Part shown: positions 22,083 to 34,529 of the stretch, piece by piece
How positions within the stretch are numbered: the stretch's first letter is position 1
Layout of the letters: every line of letters begins with the position of its first letter
Assembly: GCA_033002965.1 (NCBI GenBank)
Contig: JAURVB010000026.1
Span: forward strand, 48,025-112,024
DNA length: 64,000 bases
Origin: Piper betle
Taxonomy: Eukaryota > Streptophyta > Magnoliopsida > Piperales > Piperaceae
Reading direction: 5' to 3'
Program-made: the position numbers and the translations under genes
Notes under the pieces: generated by a model
Database searches by the model: none
Told to the model about the DNA's origin: nothing
What the model saw: only the letters and a program-made list of their open reading frames with translations

Positions 22083-22720
22083 TGCCCCGAGCTCACATCC
22101 GGGCCGTCCAATTACAAGGACAACCCAGATCTGCCTTTCTAAAAAATTAAAAAAATCTCCGTGCCCCCTCAACATAGCCTTGGCCGGCCCTGTCCCCCCG
22201 CGATCGCCCCCCTCCCCTGCCACAATTGCCCCCACCTCGTTCGCCGTCGCCCCCCTACCCTGTCGTGGTCACCCATCTTTCCCGCTCTCCCTCAACCTCG
22301 CCGCCCGGCGACTGCGGATGACGTAGTCAAGGGGGAGCAAGAGGAGGGGCGACCGCGGATGGGGCAGGGCCAACATAGCGGGGGAGAGGGCGGGGCCGGC
22401 CTTGGTGGGGAGGGGCAAGGTGGGATCTTTCGCCGCTTGGCCTGATTTGGTTGCCCCATAGCTGGATTTGGCCAGTGGACGGCCAGACAAGGCCTCCTAG
22501 GGTCGGATGTGGTCGGCGGCAGCGCAGATCTGGTCGTGCCGGGATGCCCACGTCCGACACAACCACATCGGTGGCTGTGTTTTGTTTTTTAAAAAAAATA
22601 GATCTGGGCCGTCTTTGTAATCGGACGGCCCAGATCAAAATTTAATTTTTTTTAAAAAATAAACAACAGCTCTGGGTCGTCATTGTAATCTAATGGCCGA
22701 GACGTGAGCTCGAGGCTCAA
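22083..22720. mobile_element. Non-autonomous element with inverted ends and a GC-rich interior
   Basis: The left end (22083-22132) and the right end (22667-22720) are imperfect inverted repeats sharing GAGCTCAC, GGCC, ATTACAA.GAC and ACCCAGA.CTG. Between them, 22150-22560 is very GC-rich against an AT-rich background. A second palindrome, AGATCTGGGCCGTC with its complement, lies at 22600-22637. The form resembles a Pack-MULE or other long-TIR element carrying foreign GC-rich DNA. No host gene is recognised in the interior, and no clear target duplication was found. Confidence 0.5.
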
Positions 22721-22732
22721 ACTCACCTCAGC

Positions 22733-22816
<84 letters not shown>
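22733..22816. repeat. Compound (CT)n-(AT)n microsatellite
   Basis: A CT run (22733-22766) passes directly into an AT run (22767-22816). Confidence 0.95.
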
Positions 22817-22818
<2 letters not shown>

Positions 22819-23319
22819 TAGTTGTACATTACTTAGACAATTTGTGAGAACATACATGTGCGATTATAAATCTTAAGAGAATCAAAATTATACTAAATTT
22901 CTCCACGCTTATATATTTACAACTTATAATCTAAATAGTTTTTGCACACGTAAACATACTATAGTTTAAAAACTCAAAATTCACACTTGACACTCCATGT
23001 CATGGAGTGAAGTCGACTGGGAGATATTTATATTAAAATTTTAAATATGTAAATAAATAGTTATATGAAATTATTATATATTGCTCTTTTGATATTTAAA
23101 ACTAAAAAATATATGATTTATTTTACTTAAAAATATTGATTTAATTAATTTAAAAGAAAGATAATATGTATAACAATTTAGCTCAAAGAACAGACTAATA
23201 GACTAAGTCATCTCTTCAAAAGTAATCAGTCAAGTTGAAAATATTTAGTTTATTCTCATTTATAAATATGATCATACTCCTATATGTATTAAATAAAGGA
23301 CTAAATTGAGTGATCTCAC
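22817..23319 (-). mobile_element. Possible gypsy 3' LTR remnant
   Basis: This AT-rich stretch lies on the LTR side of the purine-tract region at 23320-23365 and begins TGTGAGATCACTC at 23320 on the minus strand. Its far boundary cannot be fixed and no second LTR was found, so it is tentative. Confidence 0.3.
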
Positions 23320-23370
23320 AATTCACCCATCTTAAGAATTTTCATCCTCAAAATTCCTACACTTTTCTAG
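23320..23370 (-). other. Gypsy polypurine-tract region
   Basis: On the minus strand, AATTTTGAGGATGAAAATTC followed by a purine-rich run and TGTGAGA matches the conserved end of plant gypsy internal regions (TTGAGGACGAAA..., purine tract, LTR start). Confidence 0.5.
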
Positions 23371-24100
23371 TTATTAACTCTAACCTAAGTGACTTTTTTG
23401 ACCCGTAACTAGTAACCTAGCCAACGTATTTCGTCCAACCCATTATCTAACTTGGATTGTTTGATAACTATTATTACTTGGCTTAGAGAATCAATCATAA
23501 AATTGGTCAGTATGGATGCATCCATGGAATTTGACTTGGTACGTAAGCTTTTGGAGTGAAGTTGACTCAGCAGAGATTTTGAAGTCGAAAAGAAGTTTTA
23601 AAACTATCAAAGATACCACACGTATGTTAATAATCTTTAATATTACTCCACTTGTCTACGTTTTGATGTTGTCAAGAGAAAAAACATTCGTTATTTTTTT
23701 CTAGCATGAGAAAAAGATGTTCAATTTCGGAACAGACTTTATCCGAACATGTGGAATACTCATGTCAAATCCTCGTATTCAGCCTTAGCATCAACTTCCT
23801 TGGACATCATCCTTTTATATATCGTCATCCCGAGTATATTGAGTGTTGCTGTAGAATTGATGGAAGGGAGTGTAATTATAAGTGATTGAAGTTATTGAAG
23901 TCTGAAGATGAAGTCAATTAGAGAGTGAAATGAGAAATTAGGATAATTATGATAGTATTATTAGCATAATTTTATTTTATTTGTTTAAATTTGTGAGTAA
24001 AATTTGTTTCAATTTCATGATTAATTTTGAATGATTGAAAATAGATGTATAAAGTAATAATTAAATTAATATGATGACGTGATACTTAAACATGAGGTTT
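23371..24100. other. Spacer or unidentified gypsy remnant
   Basis: No recognisable coding domain. By position, 23371-23700 could be the decayed end of a minus-strand pol. 23900-24090 is AT-rich. Confidence 0.3.
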
Positions 24101-24129
24101 GATTACTTTGGGATGATGAAGTGAGTGGG

Positions 24130-25094
24130 AAATGCAACATTTGCACAGTTGGACACACAAGACCTTTAGATTGTGTGGAGGAAGGTCAGCCTGCTTGGAT
24201 TCAGCTGGATATTTGGGAGCGTCTCATCCAGGATCACTTAGCTACTAATAGATTCGAACTACTATCAGAGAGGCCCTATCTCATGGTCAGCTTTGTTTGA
24301 CCACATGCACTGGAAAGACAAAGGGAAGGGTACATATGCCGATGAGAAGTCCAAGGCTATGATGGTAAGTTTTCATATTTTATTTTATTTCTGCTTGTCA
24401 TGTACTTTTTAAATAAGTAAATGGTGAGTTCTCATTTCCATTTAAAAATATATTTTTGTTGCCAAATGTTTAATTGTTGCTAATAGTTCGAGTAAACGAA
24501 TAAACATGGATTGAAGGAGCTTTTGTGTTGTTTTTGCTTTGTAGGAAAAGGTCCTATTTGAAAACTTTACATTTCTTGCCTGATGAATGTGAAAATATTT
24601 AATGAATTAGTTATTTTTGAATGTGGAATTTTATCTTGTATTATTTACCAAATATTTAATTCTTACCAATAGTCCGAGTAAACATATAAATATGGGTTAG
24701 AGGAGTTTCCGTATTATTTTTGCTTTACAGGAGACAGACCCATATGAAGACTTTACATTTTATACTTGATGAATGTGAAAATGTTATACGAATGTATAAT
24801 TTTTTGTGAAATATGGATTATGAATTTGTGAAATATGAAATGTGAAATTTATACGGGTGTGAAATTTTCCACATGTTCCATTTACAGGGAGTCTTCTGCC
24901 AGATTTTCATTAAAATTATATACTTTGTAATGATTTCATTAATAAATTTCAATTATATGTAACTTCTTTTTACGTAATGTCATGATATTGTCATTTTATG
25001 CATTTTTTCAAAACTATTAACTGATCTATGCTAATCAATAATATTTTTCCAGGGTAGGTACCGAGAGCGTATAGAGTCGAAATATGGTATTGAT
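24130..25094 (+). pseudogene. Ptta/En-Spm transposase-like gene, first part
   Basis: An exon at about 24130-24364 encodes AWIQLDIWERLIQDHLATNR, then after a frameshift or internal loss FDHMHWKDKGKGTYADEKSK, the block that reads 'FEKTHKRKDG..VD..S' in plant Ptta/En-Spm transposase proteins. A splice donor ATG|GTAAGT at 24365 and acceptor TTTTTCCAG ending at 25052 bound a 688-bp intron; the next exon starts GRYRERIESKYGID in phase. A solo LTR interrupts at 25095. The gene resumes at 28473 and 39241. This is a family-level reading from motifs. Confidence 0.6.
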
Positions 25095-28000
25095 TGTAAC
25101 ATCCAAAATCGAGTTCACTTTTGAACCGAATGAGAATGTTACGGGTCACTCGAGTAAGTCGGTTAACTTGAACCTAACCCAAAAGGATCTTCTCTTGGCA
25201 TCTTAAGATGGAAGATAATCATCACGATGCATGAATGAAATGCTCAGAACCTAACATGATACTACATGAATGCCATGCCAAGCAAGTCACACTAAACCAA
25301 CCAATCACGATAAAAAAATCAACAAACCCTAAAACAAAAAGGACAGAGTGTCCCCTGAAAGTACAATAAGGGCCACCCTGTCAGATCATAGATAATATAA
25401 ATATTTAATAAAACATTCACACAATACTTTCATTCAACTGAATAATTCATTTTTGTGTTGAGTCTTGACTCGATTACTAATTTTCCTTCATCTTACCTAA
25501 CTGAACTAGGTCTTGACCCATCTTTTGTTCACATTCAATTCAAAATATCTTTATTAACTATGTATATCATTATGACATTATTTATAATCAAAATCATATC
25601 ATGTGGGTAGTAACTGTTTTGTTCACTAACACAAATCATGTCATTGCGTCGTTTTCATCATAAAATTTTCACCATCATCAACATATAAACATGGTAATCA
25701 AAAAATATTTATAGTCGAACAGATGTGTGTGCACAAGATATCACTAATCTTCCGTCCAAGCTGGCATATCAGACTTCATCTCTTTACCTACATATATATA
25801 AAAGAAAACGTCAGTGATGAGTGTCACTGGTCCAGAAATATCTATAACAAACTGGCAAATGAGAGTTGATTCTCATTTTGAAGAAAATATTTTTATATCT
25901 TCTGCTGAACTCTCTAAAGGGCATCTATTGGGAAACCACAGACTATAGCCCCAATAGCATCCTAAGCTGACTAGTCTGTTGATGCCTCTCTAAGCTTCTC
26001 ATTTTTCTTTTTGTCCCTTGGGACTACCAGTATATCCTAAGCCCTCTCTTGTCCTCCATATATCTCCTCGCCCTTAGCACGAAGACTGAGTACTCTCATG
26101 CAGTCACCATTAGTACCCTTTAAACCACATGTCCGGACGTGCATTGTACCAAACAATACCCATAAACCCCACGTTTGTCCTGGTATGAGGAAACTCAAAA
26201 CGTGAAGTTGTCAGGATCCCTTGCGAATGGAACTAATCCAGGCTTGCTATGACTAGCATGTGCACCCGCTCATGGTACATGCGAGTCAGTTTCTCCATCT
26301 CTCGTCTCACTGAAAACTTGATAAAATTATACATAGGCATGGGAAGAGATTTGTATAATGGACCCGAAGGAAACTTGTGATGGATCTTGTTTTCGAAATC
26401 AGACTCGAGGGATCTCATCATCTAAGATTATTAATCGGAAAATTATTTGACTAAATGACTTGAGTTAAGCGGGATCCGATTAAAACTGCTTAACCTCTCC
26501 TATAAATAATAAATCAACTCACACAAAATAGAGCAATAAATCAGGGGTGAGTCCGTAATGGATCATGTAAAAGCTCCAAGCAAGGCTACATGCCTAGACG
26601 GCAAGCTCCTACTTCGTACCTACACATCAAAACTACATGCTAATGCCTAATATAATGCATTAATGCTATAATTAAATGTTTCTAATCATGCTCATGTCAT
26701 ATGGGACATACAACACTAGTCACATCACACTATCCAATTAAAGACATCCATCACTATTAAAACACAGCTTTAGCATCCCACACATCAATTTCGCATGCAT
26801 TTAACATAACTATCATCCATATCATAATTATGTCAATAATATGTAGATCAACATCCCCTATAAACTAATTCATTAACAATCCAACCATACTAATTAAATT
26901 CAAGTGCACATCTATTCACATTCAAAACATATAATCGATTTTATCCACTTATTACTACTGTAATGGTTTTCTCATATTCACTTCTATTATGTTCTATCAT
27001 CACAACCATATCCTAATCCATTCTAACAACCCTAATTACATCGATAGCATGGACACAAACAGTATACAATGGAACAACATGTATACTAACCAAATAAATC
27101 ATCAATTCTAATCACAATCTCCATCTTTCAACCTACATGTAACTTCGGTCTATATCACAGGTTGATCATCACATTCATCACCACAATTTTCTCCAATCAT
27201 CTAATACTCATATTATACAAGTCGTGAAAATTAAAATAGCTTCATACTTTCTCCAATTCTATGCGATGGCCTATCATTTATCACAAATTAATCACACTAT
27301 GATGTCCATGTCCATGAACTGAAAACAACTCAATTAACAGTGACATATACCTAATTATTGCCATCGACGGCAACTTGCTCATGGCGGTGGCAGTGGGTTG
27401 CCGACGAGTGCAACCAAGGGTCTGTGGGATCATGGTAGAGGGGTGGCTGACTGAGGAGGACTGGAGGAAGGGGAGAGGAAGGGGAGGAGAAGGGGTCTTG
27501 TTGGTCGAAGGAAGGAAATCTCGCGGGAGAGAGATGGCTAGTGGCGAGGTGCGGAAGCGGCAGCGGCAAGGAAATCATGGGCAGCTAGGGTAGTGATAGG
27601 AACTAGCCAGGGGAGGTGAGGTAGGCTAGGGGTTGATGTTGTGGATGGCAGCAGTTCCCAATAGGCCGGTGGCTGAGCGTGACTGGCCAGCGGTAGCCCT
27701 AGTTGCCAGCGACAGTGCATTCACGCAGCGGCCTTGAGTCACACGGGGTCACAATGCATGTGGTCGCTCAAACCGGGAAAGAGTCGGGAAGGTGCTAGTG
27801 AGGTTGATCGGAGGTCGTCCCTAGAGTTGGCCGAGGACGTGGCAGCAGTGATGGAGGAAGTGGAGAGGGAAAAAGAAAAGGGGAGGGAAAGGAGGTGGGT
27901 GAGGTGGCAGCGATGAGGGGAGGTTGCCAAGGTGGTGGCCAACAGGGCTCCACTGGTCGCCGGTGAGGGGTCGGGGAAGGGAGTTGGAGTGGCTAAGAAG

Positions 28001-28477
28001 AAAGCCAGGGAGGAGAAATACAAGTGGGGGGCAATTTTGTAATTAACTTAACTTTCTCCCGATTCGAGTCAATAATACGAAATAAATCCCCAAAAATATA
28101 AAATATAATATAATAAATTACCATAAAATAAAATAATTTAGTACTAACTCGTATAACATGCGCTAAATGTACTAATACTCCCAAAAATAATAAATAACAC
28201 GTCTTAATGCGATAAACGATCTTAATCTAATTCTATGGTCTAATATAAATATAAAAAAAACTGGACGTACTCTTATATGCTTTGATAATTCATTTTGTTG
28301 CTGCCTTACTAATGTCATCATCATATACTTAGGTACAAATGACCCTCATGACTCATAACACCCTGTCGGCCTCGGCTTAGCACGGATGTTCTGAAACTAA
28401 CAAGGCTCGAACCACTGACTGAACCGACCGGTTTACAAGTATAAAACCCTGACACAGATCACTGGTTTTACACTGAT
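25090..28477 (-). mobile_element. Solo LTR C (Tekay-like family) with target duplication
   Basis: The LTR runs 25095-28472 (3378 bp). On the plus strand it starts TGTAACATCC and ends GGTTTTACA. Flanks are TTGAT (25090-25094) and CTGAT (28473-28477), a 5-bp duplication with one change. It is the same family as the A and B LTRs, sharing for example the 'tcttaagatgg' block and the 'aagtg.aataagg' block. The GC-rich part is 27360-28020. No internal region remains, so unequal LTR recombination is the likely origin. Confidence 0.85.
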
Positions 28478-28588
28478 ACTTCTAGCTAGTCGTTATTGGT
28501 CAACCAACCTGTGGCATACAATATGTGGTTGGAGAGCCAAACAACATTCGGTATTATGGATTGGACTCTACATTGGTAGCAGTGTGCC
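28473..28588 (+). pseudogene. Ptta/En-Spm transposase-like gene, middle part
   Basis: This 116-bp island between solo LTR C and element B encodes VVGEPNNIRYYGLDSTL in one frame, corresponding to the 'VVGGPK.GRVYGLGS' block that follows in the same transposase family. Its position after the first part and before 39241 supports one gene split by two insertions. Confidence 0.55.
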
Positions 28589-31500
28589 TGTAACACCCCG
28601 ATTCAGCTTACTTGCAAATCAAATATGAAATGCTACCTACAACCAAACCGTTTACTAATATACTTAATTCTATTAAGCTGGACCCATATCTACCCTTGGC
28701 GTCTTAAGATGGTGTTGCAAACATTCAATGAATAGATGAGATGATTAGCCTCTAATGTTATTCTAGATGCATGATATGATATGCCATTCATATTCAAAAC
28801 AAAGCAAACACGTTAAAAGTTAGAAAATAACAATTTTCAAAATAAAACAGACAAAGTCTCTCCTAAAAGTGCAATAGGGACCACCCTGTCAATGACAAAT
28901 AATATGTATATATACCAATAAAACATAAAACAATGCTAAAACATCATATTTTTCACACAACATTCACATTATAATCATCTTTATCTTGTTGCGTCGGGTA
29001 TCGACCACATTAGCTTATCCTGTACAGTTCTATTCATGATAATCAACACACAATAATATCACAATTTCACACAACAATTCTTGCAATTAGACATCATATC
29101 ATTCATCCACATAATTCACAACTATTCATCACACTACAATTTCCATTTCATTCGGCAGGTACATGTGTGTATGGTGCATCACTGTTCCTCCGCAGTCCCG
29201 ACAGTGCTCAATCATTCAAGTTTTCACCTACATATAAAATACAAAAATGTCAGTAATAAATGTTATTGGTCTATAAATAACTAATAATCAAACTCGCACA
29301 AGAAAACTAACTCTCCTATTAAATGAAATCAATCATATACTTCTGTATTATAATCTCGTATAAGGGCATTAATCAAGAGCTATCATCCTTGTCTTGACAG
29401 CATCCCATTCTGACTCATCAGATGTCTCAACATTTTTAAACTATCCCTCACATGGGAAAATAAATTATCCTAAAGCCCTCTAGATCCCCTATATCACACC
29501 TGGCCCTAACCACAGAGGGTGAGTACTCTCAGGCAGGCGCCTTCAGTACCCTTTGAATCCACAAGTCTAGACATGCGTTGCATTTCAATACCCATAATCC
29601 TCCATACTTCACTCGGTCGAAGGAACTCAAAGGTGGAGTTGTTAGGATCCTTAGGGAATGGAACGACCTACTCATCAATCCAAAGCCTGCTTTGACTGGC
29701 ATATGCCTATTCGCCATTCATGTGAGTTGACTTTCCCTTGTCTCACATCTCATTAGAAAACACCCATAAAAATATATATACATAAGTCTAGGTAGGAATT
29801 GTAATATAATAGGCCCAAAGGCATCATGATCCTAATATGAGTTTTTAAAAATAAACTCGAGGGATCTCATCCTTGATGGTTATTAGTCCTAAAACTCATA
29901 CGACTAAATGGTAGAATGAGTAGGTCAAACCAGAAGTGAGCCTTAAATGGACCAGGTAGAAGCTTCAATCGTGTCTATGAGCCTAGGCGGCTGGCCATTC
30001 CATTCCTGAGAGATCTTGACAACTCCACCTTTGAGTTCCTCAAACCCGAAGAAGTGCAGAGGATTACAGATACTACAATGTAGCACATGTTTAGACTTAT
30101 CAATTCAAAGGGTACTAAAGATTCCTGCTCGAGAGTACTCTACCTTTGTGCTCAGGGCTAGAATTGATACAGACTATGTAGAGAGCTATAGGATAATTGA
30201 TTTTCCCACGCAAGGGATAGATTTAAAATTTTTCGAGGCATCTGATGAATCAGAATGTGACGTTGTCTGAGCCGAGGCTGATGGCTCCTAATTAGCACCC
30301 TTATGAGAGATTCAATGAAGAAGTACATGAATGATTTTATTTAATCAGAGAGCCAGCTCTTTTGTGCCATTTGATTATTAGTTATTTATGGACCAGTACC
30401 ACTCATTGTTGACGCTTTTGTATTATATATGTAGGTGAGAATTTGAATGATTAAGTGTTGTCGGGACTGTGGAGGAACAATGTGTACTACACACATTGCA
30501 CATGTTGAATGGAATGAAAATTGTGGTGTGATGTACTGTTGTGAATAGTTGTGACTTAAATGCTTGAATGTTTTATTGCAGATTGTTGTGAGAAAACCCT
30601 AAAATATTTTCCATTTGATTATAATTGTGACTAGAACTAAACAGACTGACCAAGGGAGTCTAGACTTGGCTTAGAAGATGGAAAATGATGATAATAAAAA
30701 TGTTGTGAGAAGAACATGTTTTTGCTATGTTTGCTATTTCTATTGTTGTCCATATATTATATTTGTTTTTGACAGGGTGGTCCCTATTACACTTTTAGGG
30801 GAGACTCTGTCTATTTTGTTTTAAAAATATTTATTTTTCAAACTTTTTACGTGTTTGTTTTGTTTTGAATATAATTGTATATCATAGCATTCATTTAGAA
30901 CAACATTAAAACCTAAGCATCTCATCCATACATTGTATGCTAGCATTATCATCTTGAGACACTAAGGTTAGATCTGCGTCGGCTTAACCGAATCAAGTAG
31001 ATTAGCTAATGGTTTGGTCGCCTATAGCATTTTTGGTTTGGTTCACAGGTGAACCGAAATGGAGTGTTATAGGTGGTTGGGGCTATGGATCGGCACTAGC
31101 TCGGCAAGATCGACACAACCACGATGATGGTGATGGTGACGGCCACGGCCTTGGGTCAGTCAGAGTCGCTTGGTCACCTAATCGGCCTTGTGCTGGTCTT
31201 GGCGATGGCGCAGTGTGGGGGAAAGGAGTTTCGGGTCAAAGGGATGGAGACGGTGGCACGACAACAGCAAAGCAACGTGGCCAGTGACAGAATTGGTGTC
31301 AAAAGTGTGATGCAAGGGTGCAGCATTGGGACTTTGTGGAGGCCACGCAGCGGCAAGGAAGATGGGGGATGACTAGAAGAGCTTTGATGGAGTTGATTAG
31401 CATCGATTGGCAGTGGTGTAGCGACCAAAGGCAGCGTTGGCAGCAAGGATAAGGGCAGCGATTGGGGTTCGGAGAGAAAATGTTGGGGTGGTTTGGGGTG

Positions 31501-31916
31501 GCATTCTTGTAATAAAAGCTGATTTGACTCCAACTCTAGTTAAAAATAATAACTAACTCCTAATGAATTCTTAAAAAATCCATAAAAATATGGAAAATTA
31601 GCATAAAATAAAATTCTCTCATTAACATCAAAATGACATGTTCTATAACTAATAACCCACCCAAACTGCTATATAACATGTCTTAATGTATTATTCAGCC
31701 TAAAAATAATTCTACGATTAACACATCAAAAAAATAATTGCATACTATCATATACTCTGATAACACATTTCTCATCATTTTTCTGACATTATCATTATAT
31801 ACTCGGGTACACTTGACCCTCACCACTGATAACGCACGACTAGCCTTGGCTAAGCACGCGTGTCATGAAACTGGCTTTACTAATGTAAAACTTTAAATCG
31901 AGTCATGGGTTTTACA
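28589..31916 (-). mobile_element. Element B 3' LTR, rearranged
   Basis: Two minus-oriented LTR pieces (28589-29990 and 31072-31916) flank a plus-oriented piece of the same LTR (29991-31071) that ends with the proper LTR terminus GTGTTATA. Compared with the 5' LTR, about 525 bp of the middle (38010-38535) is replaced by this inverted piece. Confidence 0.8.
29991..31071 (+). repeat. Inverted LTR piece forming a kilobase-scale palindrome
   Basis: This 1.08-kb piece is the reverse complement of 28589-29675 with a spacer of about 315 bp. Paired blocks include 'ttgacaactccacctttgag' at 30017 against its complement near 29632-29645, and the LTR ends TGTAACA (28589) and TGTTATA (31071). Confidence 0.8.
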
Positions 31917-31945
31917 ACCTTCCCTCCTTAGAAAAATTTCATTCT
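31917..31945 (-). other. Element B polypurine tract
   Basis: Minus-strand CTAAGGAGGGAAGGT immediately precedes the LTR start TGTAAAACCC. Confidence 0.65.
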
Positions 31946-31949
31946 CAAA

Positions 31950-32737
31950 AATTTACCCAAGGAGGTTTCAAACTCTTCAATAATATGAAAAACTAAGTCA
32001 CAACTGGAGTATCTGGTCGTGAAGCTGGTTGCTCGAATAACTCTGGGTATCTCTTCTTCATTTCTTCTTCACATTCCCATGTAGATTCTTCAACTCCTCG
32101 TCGAAGTCCATTACACTAACACTAGAGGGACTTCTTTCCTCTTGAGAACTTTCACTTGGCGATCCACAAATTTGACTACATCTTCTGGATATGTCAAGTT
32201 TGATTGGAGTTCTATATCTCTAAAACTGATAGCATGAGAGTTGTTTGGATAGTACGCCTTCAACAATGACACATGGAAGACATTGTGCATACTTGATAGA
32301 TGGGGTGGCAATGCTAGCCTATAAGCCACTAGTCCAATGTGCTCGATCATGTCAAATGGTCCGATATATAGCAGATTGAATTTCCCACATAACCCGCATC
32401 TCATGTTTCCCTTAGTCGGAGAGACGCTCAAGAGAATGTGATCTCTTAACACAAAATGAACCTCACGTCTATGCTGATTGGTATAGTTTTTTTGTCTATC
32501 TTGAGCTAACTTCATTCTCTTCCTAATCTGCATCACTACCTCCTGTGTCTGCTCGATCATTTCATGCCCAACTACCACTGGTTCGTTGCTTTGTACCCAA
32601 GATAGTGGGGATCGACATGATCTTCCATAAAGGGCTTTAAATGGTGTCATTCCTATTGTGGCCTCATAACTGTTGTTGTAGAGAACTCCACTAGAGATAA
32701 ATGCTCTTCCCAACTTCCTTCGAAGTCCATAATGCAT
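31950..32737 (-). pseudogene. Element B integrase C-terminal part with chromodomain
   Basis: A long open stretch (32111-32737) carries TPFKALYGRSCRSPL, MIEQTQEVVMQIRKRM, GPFDMIEHIGLVAYRLALP and HNVFHVSLLK, all typical of the gypsy integrase end. The chromodomain-like tail starts VKVLKRKEVPLVLV and is then frameshifted and interrupted down to about 31950. It helps identify the element as Tekay/Del-type, whose chromodomain targets heterochromatin. Confidence 0.88.
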
Positions 32738-33440
32738 GCTTGGAGCAAATCCTCTATTATCTGTATGGTTCTCTCAGTCTGCCCATCTGACTGAGGATGA
32801 AAGGCCTGTTAAATCTCATCTCAGTGCCTATAGCTATCTGGAAAGCTTTCCAAAATAGGGATGTGAACCTTGAATCCTTGTCTGATATGATCTTCTGTGG
32901 CACTCCATGTAGTCTTACTATTTGTTCCCTATACAGCATAGCCAAAGTAGTCAATGGATAATTCATTCTGATTGGTGTGAAGCGTGTGCTCTTTGTGATT
33001 TGATCTGCTATGACCCAACTAGCATCCTTCTGTTGGCGGGTCCTAAGCAAACTAACTATAAAGTTGTATGCTATGCTCTCCCACTTCCATTCTATGGTTT
33101 CCAATGGCTGTTGTGTTCCACCTAGATGTACGTGCTTGACTTTCACTTATTGACACACCAAGCATCTGACAACTATATTGTACACCTCTCTCTTCATTCC
33201 TGGCCACCAATAAGTTTGTCACACATCGTGGTACATCTTCACACCACCTAAATGCACTGCACATCGCAAACTGTGAACCGCTTAAAGAATCATACTTCAA
33301 AGTCGGAGATACTATGGAACGTTTGTCACATATAGTCAACCTCTAAGTTTGACTAACCCATTTACATCTCTGGCTAATTCCTTGTGTTTTCCCTATTCCA
33401 GCCACTAACTCAACCATTTTTCCACCTCATGTGCAACCCT
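32738..33440 (-). pseudogene. Element B integrase zinc-binding and catalytic core
   Basis: On the minus strand, the zinc-binding tail with CLVCQ (about 33155-33170) precedes the catalytic core: SWVIADQITKSTRF supplies the first Asp, IISDKDSRFTSLFW the second, and the Glu lies in DGQTERTIQ (about 32760-32790), which is one frame off. This is the domain that element A has lost. Confidence 0.85.
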
Positions 33441-33662
33441 GATCTATTCAAGCACACTTGGCTGAATGGTCAGTCGTGCCATCATTCCGACCAATTGTCT
33501 CTGGCTTGTACCATGTTGAGTCACTGAAACTACTACCAATCCTGTTGCTGAGATGATATGGATAAGAAATTCACTTTTGAGAGACAAAAACTCCACTTCA
33601 AAAACTTTCCATACAACTTGTACTTTCTCAGTGTCTGCACTAGTATCCTTAGGTTTGCTCAT
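33441..33662 (-). pseudogene. Element B junction where RNase H is deleted
   Basis: Reading minus, RT end sequence (KVFEVEFLSLKSEFLIHIIS, counterpart of A 7937-8003) passes directly to QRQLVGMMARLTIQPSVLE, counterpart of A 8656-8712. About 650 bp containing the RT thumb and RNase H present in A is therefore absent. Confidence 0.75.
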
Positions 33663-34400
33663 GCTCTTCCTTGGAAGAAGAGTATACTAATATGTTGTCT
33701 ACAAAGACAATCATAAATTGGTCCAAGTATTGACTAAACATTCTGTTCATCAAGTCAATAAATGCTACTCGAGCATTGGTCAATTCAAAAGGCATAACCA
33801 AAAACTTGTAATAGCTATATCTGGTCTCAAATGCAGTCTTTGGGATGTCTTCTGTTCTAATCTTCACTGGTAGTATCCTATACTTCAAATCGATCTTCAA
33901 GAACATGACTGCTGACCTCAACTTGTCGAATAGATCATTAATGCGAGGAAGAGGGTATCTATTCTTAATAGTTGCATGGTTCAGCATCCTATAATTGATG
34001 CATAAACGCATGTTTTTATCCTTCTTCCTCACAAATAGCACTGGTGTAGCCCACAGAGAGACACTTGGTCTGATGAACTCTGGATCCAACAGTGTCTATA
34101 ACTGTTCCTTGAGTTCAAAGGGTGTTATTCTGTACAGAACCCTAGACATCAGTGCTATGTCTGACATCAACTCAATGGTGAGATATACTTCTCTGTCTGG
34201 CGACAATCGAGTAATCTCATCTAGAAATACATCAACAAATTCTCTGTCCACTGGAATCTTCTCAATGTTCATTTTATCCCTTGAACCACTATACTTAGCC
34301 AATACTACTATTGTCATCATTAGTTCACTATCTCCGTCTAGATGTCTCACTGCATTCTGATAGGATATCCATCCTTGCTCTCCATCTCTTGACCCTAGAA
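33649..34400 (-). pseudogene. Element B reverse transcriptase
   Basis: RT motifs on the minus strand: [50 protein letters not shown] and the catalytic [11 protein letters not shown] at 33703. The family motif is FVDD, so the second catalytic Asp is Asn. The linker (34096-34350) contains FVDVFLDEITRLSP. TAG at 34098-34096 matches the TAG at 7450 of element A. Confidence 0.9.
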
Positions 34401-34529
34401 GAAAAAGTGGTGTCTAACGTTGCAGAAAGTCACCGTTTTTTCAAGAATCTATCATGACGCTTTGCTTAGACATTCAATTCATTCCAAATATCACATCAAA
34501 TTCTTGTAGCTTGAAAAATATTAAATCAA

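Noticed and set aside
22161..22445. 94-codon ORF in the GC-rich element
   Set aside because: Low-complexity Pro/Arg/Gly-rich frame; overlapping ORFs exist on the other strand, as expected from GC-rich DNA.
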